Made by a program: the position numbers and the translations under genes. From Streptomyces griseocarneus (GTDB lineage Bacteria; Actinomycetota; Actinomycetes; Streptomycetales; Streptomycetaceae): 64,000 nucleotides of DNA. The notes below the pieces were generated by a model. It worked only from the letters and a program-made list of their open reading frames with translations, was not told the origin of the DNA and searched no databases. How positions within the stretch are numbered: the first letter of the stretch is position 1; every line of letters starts with the position of its first letter. Positions 58,241 to 64,000 of the stretch are shown in pieces. The stretch spans positions 62,001-126,000 of the forward strand of contig PENC01000009.1 of NCBI GenBank assembly GCA_003674045.1, given 5' to 3'.

Positions 58241-59087
58241 CCCTGACGGGGCCGTCGGACGTGGCCGTCCACGCCGCGCAGAAGAGCGTGAGCTTCGCCG
58301 TGAAGTTGATCCAGAGGAGCAGGGCCACCGGGGCTCCGAACGCGCCGTACATGCTCTTGGCCGCCACGCCCGCGAGATAGCCGCTGAGCAGCAGTTTCAG
58401 GAGCTCGAAGCCCACGGCGCCGAGCAGGGACGCCTCGATGAGGCGGCGCGGGGCGGGGTGGACTCCCGGTAGCCGCGAGAGCACGTAGAGCATCAGGAGG
58501 AAGTCGGCGAGGGCGGCGGTGCAGAAGCCCGCCACGGTGAGCAGGCCGCCCACGCCCTGCAGGCCCGCCTTGTCGACCACCCAGCCCACGGCCGCCGAGG
58601 CGAACACGGAGCAGGCCAGCGACAGCAGCGCCACGCCGCCCAGGCCGAGCAGCACGAGCCCGTCCTTGGCACGCAGCAGGATCGGGTTGCCGGGGCTCTC
58701 CTCGCGCTCCCAGACGGCGCGCAGGCACTCACGGAGGGAGCCGATCCAGCCCATGCCGGTGAAGAGCAGGGCCGCACCGGCGACGAGGCCGACGGTGCCC
58801 GCGTTGTTCACGAGGGTGCTGAGGTCGAGCTTGCCGGAGATGCCGGGCACCTGCTCGGCGAGCTTGTGCTCCAGCTCCTGCATCCGGTGCTCGCTGAGCA
58901 CGGCCGCGCCGACAGCGGCGGCCACGGTGATCAGCGGGAAGAGGGACAGGAAGCTGGTGAACGTGATCGCGGCGGCGAGCCGGCTCCACTTCACCCGCTC
59001 CAGGGTCTCGTACGAACGCCAGGCATGCGTCCGCATGAGCCGGGCGATCAGGGGGCCGATCCATGGCAAGCGGGTGAGCCATTCCAT
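58200..59087 (-). CDS. YihY/BrkB-family membrane protein
   Basis: A 295-residue protein with six transmembrane helices. FTSFLSLFPLITVAAAVGAAVLSEH and GAPVALLLWINFTAKLTLFCAAW are typical of the YihY/BrkB family, whose function is unsettled (formerly named RNase BN). The C-terminal dozen residues come from an interspersed repeat that carries the stop codon. The start ATG at MEWLTRL is preferred over a GTG three codons upstream. Confidence 0.88.
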   Translation of the reverse strand: MEWLTRLPWIGPLIARLMRTHAWRSYETLERVKWSRLAAAITFTSFLSLFPLITVAAAVGAAVLSEHRMQELEHKLAEQVPGISGKLDLSTLVNNAGTVGLVAGAALLFTGMGWIGSLRECLRAVWEREESPGNPILLRAKDGLVLLGLGGVALLSLACSVFASAAVGWVVDKAGLQGVGGLLTVAGFCTAALADFLLMLYVLSRLPGVHPAPRRLIEASLLGAVGFELLKLLLSGYLAGVAAKSMYGAFGAPVALLLWINFTAKLTLFCAAWTATSDGPVRAPLQGRGELRDQP

Positions 59088-59144
59088 GGGGCACACATTG
59101 CCACTCCGACGCGATCAGAACCTCCGGGCGACAGGGGCCAGGGG

Positions 59145-59245
59145 GCGAAGCCCCGGCCCCAGGGGCGCGGGGAACTGCGCGACAAGCCCCCACCGGCCCG
59201 CAGCCGCGCGCCGAGCGCAAGCCGCACCCCGGTGGGCGCGGCGGC
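59145..59245. repeat. Interspersed repeat copy upstream of the YihY-like gene
   Basis: AGGGGCGCGGGGAACTGCGC, GACAAGCCCCCACCGG and CGCACCCCGGTGGGCGC appear in this order, opposite in orientation to the copy at 58.2 kb. The two copies flank the YihY-like gene as an inverted pair about 1 kb apart. Confidence 0.7.
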
Positions 59246-59247
59246 GC

Positions 59248-59835
59248 CTACCGCGACGTCGCCGCCGGCCGCGACGTATCCCCCTGCCGGGGGACGGGGG
59301 CCTCGCCCCCGGCATCGCCGAAGGGGTACTCCCGGTCCAGCCGCCAGACCGCGTCCTCGCCCTGCTCGTAGAGCGCGAAGCCCTCCACCGTCCAGGCCGC
59401 CTCGAAGTCGGCGAGGTCCGCGTAGGCGCGGTCCATGGCCTCTTCGGGGATGCCGTGGGCGATGGTCACGTGCGGGTGGTAGGGGAACTGGAGCTCGCGG
59501 GCCACCGGCCCGGACGCCTCGCGGATGCGCTTCTGGAGCCAGGCGCAGGAGGCGGAGCCCTCGACCACGTTCACGTAGACGACGGGTGACAGGGGCCGGA
59601 ACGTGCCGGTGCCGGACAGCCGCATCCGGAAGGGGCGGCCGAGGGCCGCGACCCCGGCGAGGTGACGCTCGATCGCGGGCAGCGACGAGGCGTCGACCTC
59701 GGTGGGCGGCAGCAGGGTCACATGCGTGGGGATGCCGTGCGCGTGGGGGTCGCCGAAGCCCGCGCGGCGCTCCTGGAGGAAGCTGCCGTACGGCTCCGGG
59801 ACCGCGATCGAAACGCCGAGCGTTACGGTCCCCAT
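59248..59835 (-). CDS. 2'-5' RNA ligase / phosphoesterase family protein
   Basis: A 195-residue protein of the 2H phosphoesterase superfamily. The two catalytic HxT motifs are HVTLLPP (about residue 38) and HVTIAHG (about residue 125), the latter preceded by PYHP. Such enzymes cut or join 2',3'-cyclic-phosphate or 2'-5' bonds in RNA or nucleotides; the substrate here is unknown. It follows trpS on the same strand after about 200 bases. The last 15 residues border an interspersed repeat. Confidence 0.85.
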   Translation of the reverse strand: MGTVTLGVSIAVPEPYGSFLQERRAGFGDPHAHGIPTHVTLLPPTEVDASSLPAIERHLAGVAALGRPFRMRLSGTGTFRPLSPVVYVNVVEGSASCAWLQKRIREASGPVARELQFPYHPHVTIAHGIPEEAMDRAYADLADFEAAWTVEGFALYEQGEDAVWRLDREYPFGDAGGEAPVPRQGDTSRPAATSR

Positions 59836-60041
59836 TGCGTTCTCCCTCCTGTGCGCCCGCGTGTCCCCGTGGCCAGTGTGACGGCTGGGCCGCCTCCGGG
59901 CCAGGTTCCCTGGTCCCGGGCGCCCGGGGCCCATGGTCCCGGGCGCACCGGCGTCCTTCGGTGCGGTCGGCGCTCGGTCAGTGCCTGCGGCGTGTACTGC
60001 TACTGCGACATACGTGCGTACGGCACGTACGTACGGTGCGG

Positions 60042-61055
60042 TCAGTGCTTGGCGGGCAGGAAACCCATCCTGTCGTACGCCTGCGCAAGGGTCTCCGCCG
60101 CGACGGCACGGGCCTTCTCGGCGCCCTTGGCGAGGATCGCGTCCAGCGTCTCCGGGTCGTCGAGGTACTCCTGCGTACGGGCGCGGAAGGGGGTCACCCA
60201 CTCCACCATGACCTCGGCGAGGTCGGTCTTGAGCGCACCGTAGCCCTTGCCCTCGTACTTCTGCTCCAGTTCCGGGATTCCCGTGCCCGTGAGCGTGGCG
60301 TAGATGGTGAGCAGGTTGCTGACGCCCGGCTTGTTCTCGGCGTCGAAGCGGATCACCGTGTCGGTGTCGGTGACGGCGCTCTTGATCTTCTTGGCCGAGA
60401 CCTTGGGCTCGTCCAGCAGGTTGATCAGGCCCTTGGCGGTGGACGCCGACTTGCTCATCTTGGCGGTCGGGTCCTGCAGGTCGTAGATCTTGGCCGTCTC
60501 GCGGACGATGTGCGCGGCGGGCAGGGTGAAGGTGTCACCGAAACGGGCGTTGAAGCGCTCGGCGAGGTCACGCGTGAGCTCGATGTGCTGACGCTGGTCC
60601 TCACCCACCGGAACGGCGTCCGCCTGGTAGAGCAGGATGTCCGCGACCTGGAGGATCGGGTAGGTGAACAGGCCCACCGTGGTCTGGCTCGCGCCCTGCT
60701 TGGCCGACTTGTCCTTGAACTGCGTCATGCGGGAGGCCTCGCCGAAGCCCGTGAGGCAGTTCATCAGCCAGCCGAGCTGCGCGTGCTCGGGCACGTGGCT
60801 CTGCACGAAGAGGGTGCAGCGGTCGGGGTCGAGCCCGGCGGCCAGCAGCTGGGCGGCGGCGGTGCGGGTGTTGGCGCGCAGCTCCTTGGGGTCCTGCGGC
60901 ACGGTGATCGCGTGCAGGTCGACGACCATGTAGTAGGCGTCGTGGGTCTCTTGGAGCGCCACGTACTGCCGGACGGCACCGAGGTAGTTCCCGAGGTGGA
61001 ACGAGCCTGCGGTGGGCTGGATACCGGAGAGCGCGCGCGGACGATCGAGGGCCAT
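60042..61055 (-). CDS. trpS: Tryptophanyl-tRNA synthetase
   Basis: A 337-residue class Ic synthetase that charges tRNA-Trp. The HIGH-type motif is FHLGNYLGA and the KMSKS motif is PTAKMSKS; GASQTTVGLFTYPILQVADILLYQADAVPVGEDQRQH is the tryptophan-binding region. Streptomyces often have a second, indolmycin-resistant copy; this gene has the synteny of SCO4839, the housekeeping copy (from memory). The start at MALDRPR is preferred over a GTG two codons earlier. Confidence 0.95.
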   Translation of the reverse strand: MALDRPRALSGIQPTAGSFHLGNYLGAVRQYVALQETHDAYYMVVDLHAITVPQDPKELRANTRTAAAQLLAAGLDPDRCTLFVQSHVPEHAQLGWLMNCLTGFGEASRMTQFKDKSAKQGASQTTVGLFTYPILQVADILLYQADAVPVGEDQRQHIELTRDLAERFNARFGDTFTLPAAHIVRETAKIYDLQDPTAKMSKSASTAKGLINLLDEPKVSAKKIKSAVTDTDTVIRFDAENKPGVSNLLTIYATLTGTGIPELEQKYEGKGYGALKTDLAEVMVEWVTPFRARTQEYLDDPETLDAILAKGAEKARAVAAETLAQAYDRMGFLPAKH

Positions 61056-61219
61056 GGGCACATTCTCTCAGGTGCGCAACCCGGAGCGTTCGCGCGGTGC
61101 CGGGGGCGTGCGCCGACAGCTGCGGATTCCCTTCCTCCACGACTCTTCCCGGACGGCCGAAAACGCGTCGGAAGAGGTGTATGAAAGTGGCCAAGAGCCC
61201 CGCACGCGGAACGGAGCAC

Positions 61220-62428
61220 ATGGTGACTTCCACGGAACGCGCGATGGCCGCGGCCGAAGCCCACAGCGCGCACAACTACCACCCGTTGCCGGTCGTCGTC
61301 GCCTATGCGGAAGGCGCCTGGATGACGGACGTCGAGGGACGGCGCTATCTCGACATGCTCGCCGGCTATTCGGCGCTGAACTTCGGCCATGGCAACCGAC
61401 GGCTGATCAACGCGGCCAAGGCACAGCTCGATCGGGTGACGCTCACCTCGCGCGCCTTCCACCACGACCGCTTCGGCGAGTTCTGCGCCGAGCTGGCCGA
61501 GCTGTGCGGCAAGGACATGGTGCTGCCGATGAACACGGGCGCGGAGGCCGTCGAGACGGCGGTGAAGACCGCGCGCAAGTGGGGCTACCGGGTCAAGGGC
61601 GTGCCGGACGGGCAGGCGAAGATCGTGGTGGCCGACAACAACTTCCACGGCCGGACCACCACGATCATCAGCTTCTCGACGGACGAGGAGGCCCGCGCCG
61701 ACTACGGCCCCTACACCCCGGGCTTCGAGATCGTCCCGTACGGCGACCTGGCCGCGATGGAGAGAGCGGTCGACGCGAACACGGTGGCCGTGCTGCTGGA
61801 GCCGATCCAGGGCGAGGCGGGGGTGCTGGTGCCGCCGCCGGGCTATCTGGCGGGGGTGCGGCGGCTGACCGCCGAGCGCGGAGTGCTCCTCATGGCCGAC
61901 GAGATCCAGTCGGGCCTGGGACGTACGGGCCGGACCTTCGCGTGCGAGCACGAGGGCGTGGTGCCGGACGTGTACATCCTGGGCAAGGCGCTCGGCGGCG
62001 GTGTGGTGCCGGTGTCGGCGGTGGTGGCCTCCCGCGAGGTGCTCGGCGTCTTCCGGCCGGGCGAGCACGGGTCGACGTTCGGCGGCAACCCGCTGGCCTG
62101 CGCGGTGGGCCTGGAGGTCATCGCCATGCTGAAGTCCGGCGAGTTCCAGCAGCGGGCCACGGAGCTCGGCGAGCACCTCCACCAGGAGCTCGGGCTGCTG
62201 GTCGGCGGCGGTGCGGTGACAGCGGTGCGCGGACGGGGGCTGTGGGCCGGGGTGGACATCGCTCCCGGCAAGGGCACCGGGCGGGAGATCTCCGAGGCGC
62301 TGATGGGGCGGGGGGTGCTGGTCAAGGACACGCACGGGTCGACGATCCGGATCGCGCCACCGCTGGTGATCTCCAAGGAGGACCTGGACTGGGGGCTCGA
62401 CCAGTTGCGGGCGGTGCTGTCCGCGTAG
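61220..62428 (+). CDS. rocD: Ornithine aminotransferase
   Basis: A 402-residue class III PLP-dependent aminotransferase, which converts ornithine and 2-oxoglutarate to glutamate semialdehyde and glutamate. Family marks are YHPLPVVVAYAEGAWMTDVEG at the start, NTGAEAVETAVKTARKWGY, the cofactor-binding MADEIQSGLGRTG and the PLP Lys in LGKALGGGVVPVSA. The start ATG at 61220 has GGAG six bases upstream; a more distant ATG at 61181 is open. Divergent from trpS. Confidence 0.93.
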   Translation: MVTSTERAMAAAEAHSAHNYHPLPVVVAYAEGAWMTDVEGRRYLDMLAGYSALNFGHGNRRLINAAKAQLDRVTLTSRAFHHDRFGEFCAELAELCGKDMVLPMNTGAEAVETAVKTARKWGYRVKGVPDGQAKIVVADNNFHGRTTTIISFSTDEEARADYGPYTPGFEIVPYGDLAAMERAVDANTVAVLLEPIQGEAGVLVPPPGYLAGVRRLTAERGVLLMADEIQSGLGRTGRTFACEHEGVVPDVYILGKALGGGVVPVSAVVASREVLGVFRPGEHGSTFGGNPLACAVGLEVIAMLKSGEFQQRATELGEHLHQELGLLVGGGAVTAVRGRGLWAGVDIAPGKGTGREISEALMGRGVLVKDTHGSTIRIAPPLVISKEDLDWGLDQLRAVLSA

Positions 62429-62454
62429 CGGGCGGGTCTCCTAGAGTCGGTGCC

Positions 62455-63306
62455 GTGCTCCTAGGGATGATCTGCGCGCTCGGGTCCGCGGTCTGCTTCG
62501 GAACCGCCTCCGTCCTCCAGGCCGTCGCCGCACGGGCGTCGGCGCCGGGCACGGGGTCCGGCGTGGACCCCGTACTGCTGCTGCGCGTGCTGCGGCAGTG
62601 GCGCTACCTCGCGGGGCTCGCCCTCGACGGGCTGGGGTTCCTGCTGGAGCTGGTGGCGCTGCGCTCGCTGCCCATCTACGCGGTGGGCGCGGCGCTCGCC
62701 GCGAGTCTGGCCGTGACGGCGGTGGTGGCCTCGCGGGTGCTCGGGGTGCGGCTGAGCGGGCCGGAGTGGGGCGGGGTCGGCGTGGTGTGCGGCGGCCTCG
62801 CGCTGCTGGGACTGGCCTCGGGGGCCGAGGGCGACCGCGCCGGGTCGGCCGCCCTGCGCGTGGGCGCGCTGGCCGTCGCGTTCGCCGTGCTGGGCCTGGG
62901 CGCGGTGGCCGGGCGGCTGCCGGGGCGGGCCCGGGCCGCGGCGCTGGGCCTGGGCGCGGGCATCGGCTTCGGCGTGGTGGAGGTGGCCGTCAGGCTCGTC
63001 GACGACCTGTCCCTCGTCCCGGTGCTCACCAATCCCGCGTCGTACGCCCTTCTGGTGGGCGGCGGCGCGGCCTTCCTGCTGCTGACATCCGCCCTGCAAC
63101 GCGGTTCGGTGACGGCGGCCACGGCGGGCATGGTGATCGGCGAGACGGTGGGCCCGGCGCTGGCGGGCGTGGCCTGGCTGGGCGACCGGACACGGCCGGG
63201 CCTGGAGCCGCTGGCCGTGACGGGCTTCGCGCTGGCGATCGTGGGGGCGCTGGCACTGGCCCGGTTCGGTGAGGTCGAGACCGGGGCCGGGACAGAGGGG
63301 GAGTGA
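62455..63306 (+). CDS. DMT-like integral membrane protein
   Basis: A 283-residue protein with nine to ten transmembrane helices in the layout of drug/metabolite transporters (LLGMICALGSAVCFGTASVLQAVAA; YAVGAALAASLAVTAVVASRVLG; VTAATAGMVIGETVGPALAGV). The start is a GTG 26 bases after the rocD stop, so both may share a transcript. The C-terminus is acidic and cytosolic. Substrate unknown. Confidence 0.85.
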   Translation: MLLGMICALGSAVCFGTASVLQAVAARASAPGTGSGVDPVLLLRVLRQWRYLAGLALDGLGFLLELVALRSLPIYAVGAALAASLAVTAVVASRVLGVRLSGPEWGGVGVVCGGLALLGLASGAEGDRAGSAALRVGALAVAFAVLGLGAVAGRLPGRARAAALGLGAGIGFGVVEVAVRLVDDLSLVPVLTNPASYALLVGGGAAFLLLTSALQRGSVTAATAGMVIGETVGPALAGVAWLGDRTRPGLEPLAVTGFALAIVGALALARFGEVETGAGTEGE

Positions 63307-63325
63307 ACCGCCGCCCGCCGTACGG

Positions 63326-64000
63326 TCATTCGGCCGGTGGCAGGATGCGCAGCAGTGCCGCCAGCGCGGCCGGGAACGCGTGATCCGGGGGCGTTCCGTA
63401 GCCGACGACCAGCCCCTCGCGGTCGGCCGGGAACTGCTCGTGACGGAAGCGGGAGAGCCCTTCCAGGGCCAGGTCCTGCCAGGCGGCGGCGCGCAGGGTC
63501 GCCTGCTCCGTGCCTTCGGGCAGGTCGAGGACCACGTGCAGGCCGGCGGCGATGCCGCTGACGCGGATGTGCGGGGCGTGTTCGGCGAGCGCGGCGACGA
63601 GCCGGTCGCGGCGTTTGCGGTAGCGCAGGCGCATCGCCCGTACGTGCCGGTCGTACGCGCCGCCGGTGATCAGCTCGGCGAGGGTGAGCTGGTCGAGGGT
63701 GCCCGAGCTCCACTCCCCCGAGCTCTTCAGCCGCAGCACGTCACCCACCAGGTGCTCGGGCAGCACCATCCAGGAGATCCGCAGCCCGGGGGCGAGGGAT
63801 TTGCTGGCGGTGCCGCAGTAGACGACGCGTTCGGGGCTGAGTCCCTGGAGGCTGCCGACCGACTGGCGGTCGTAGCGGAATTCGCCGTCGTAATCGTCCT
63901 CGATGACCAGCCCGCCCTCGCGCGCCGCCCAGTCGATGACGGCGGCGCGCCGGTCGGGGTGCAGGGGCACGCCGGTGGGGAACTGGTGGGCCGGGGTGAG
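63326..64000 (-). CDS. MocR-type GntR/aminotransferase regulator, 3' part
   Basis: The visible 225 residues are the C-terminal part of the fold-type I aminotransferase domain of a MocR regulator. The window edge cuts the gene, so the N-terminal winged helix is outside. VIEDDYDGEFRYDR and YCGTASKSLAPGLRISW contain the PLP-phosphate site and the Schiff-base Lys; LTPAHQFPTG lies at the cut edge. Such regulators sense PLP or amino compounds such as GABA; the target is probably outside the window. Confidence 0.9.
   Translation of the reverse strand, partial: LTPAHQFPTGVPLHPDRRAAVIDWAAREGGLVIEDDYDGEFRYDRQSVGSLQGLSPERVVYCGTASKSLAPGLRISWMVLPEHLVGDVLRLKSSGEWSSGTLDQLTLAELITGGAYDRHVRAMRLRYRKRRDRLVAALAEHAPHIRVSGIAAGLHVVLDLPEGTEQATLRAAAWQDLALEGLSRFRHEQFPADREGLVVGYGTPPDHAFPAALAALLRILPPAE

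Noticed and set aside
1..64000. tRNA, rRNA, riboswitch or integrase-attachment site
   Set aside because: No cloverleaf, rRNA segment, known riboswitch core or integrase/transposase gene was recognised by eye; a covariance-model scan would be decisive.

Overview
The window is 64 kb of a very high-GC actinobacterial chromosome, almost certainly Streptomyces. The support is the codon bias (G/C in nearly every third position), the many GTG starts, an SCO1431-like mini membrane protein, an SCO4848-family membrane protein, and the sdhCDAB / dac / SCO4848 / trpS neighbourhood. From memory, S. coelicolor carries the same genes around SCO4839-SCO4858. No rRNA, tRNA, CRISPR array or insertion sequence was recognised.

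Left part. Positions 1-8.0 kb hold a polymorphic-toxin locus read leftwards: an SseB-like protein, a WXG100-like partner, a 1567-residue RHS protein with a C-terminal type-30-like toxin domain, and then five small genes of lower GC that look like cognate and orphan immunity genes. 8.2-11.0 kb is a gluconate locus (gntP, gntK and a divergent FadR/GntR regulator). 11-22 kb is mixed: an amidase, a GH15 glucosidase, a secreted tripeptidyl aminopeptidase-like hydrolase, a luciferase-family oxidoreductase, an EamA exporter with a divergent LysR regulator, and a DUF6255 plus FusB-type zinc-finger gene pair. 22.8-24.0 kb holds a 62-residue peptide gene followed by an ATP-grasp ligase, a compact candidate graspetide (omega-ester RiPP) locus. 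Next to it lies a deletion scar joining two gene stumps.

Middle. 24.7-32.1 kb carries a cation-diffusion-facilitator transporter, a stand-alone condensation-domain protein, a rhomboid-like membrane protein, a lipase truncated at its 5' side where a Phd/RelE toxin-antitoxin pair sits, and a two-component system. 32.2-39.1 kb is the most unusual part: a tightly overlapping leftward operon that starts with a 165-residue nitrile-hydratase-leader (proteusin-type) precursor ending in a Val/Ala-rich tail. It continues with a radical-SAM peptide epimerase, a MetX-like acyltransferase whose nucleophile is Cys, an AprA-like methyltransferase and an ABC exporter. Two strong hairpins separate precursor from epimerase. 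I read this as a RiPP cluster making a hydrophobic D/L-peptide, possibly membrane-active like polytheonamide but without the usual companion enzymes.

Right part. 39.4-64 kb is mainly core chromosome: a coenzyme-B12 acyl-CoA mutase large subunit, an ECF sigma factor with a putative membrane anti-sigma factor, a DUF4328 protein, a large glycosyltransferase, a GH20 lipoprotein preceded by a striking AT-rich 25-bp palindrome, an OHCU decarboxylase that probably starts at CTG, succinate dehydrogenase sdhCDAB, a solute-binding lipoprotein, a D-Ala-D-Ala carboxypeptidase, a YihY/BrkB membrane protein, a 2'-5' RNA ligase-like protein, trpS, ornithine aminotransferase, a DMT-like membrane protein and the 3' part of a MocR-type regulator. 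A repeated palindromic sequence of about 80-100 bp is scattered between these genes and in two cases reaches into coding ends.
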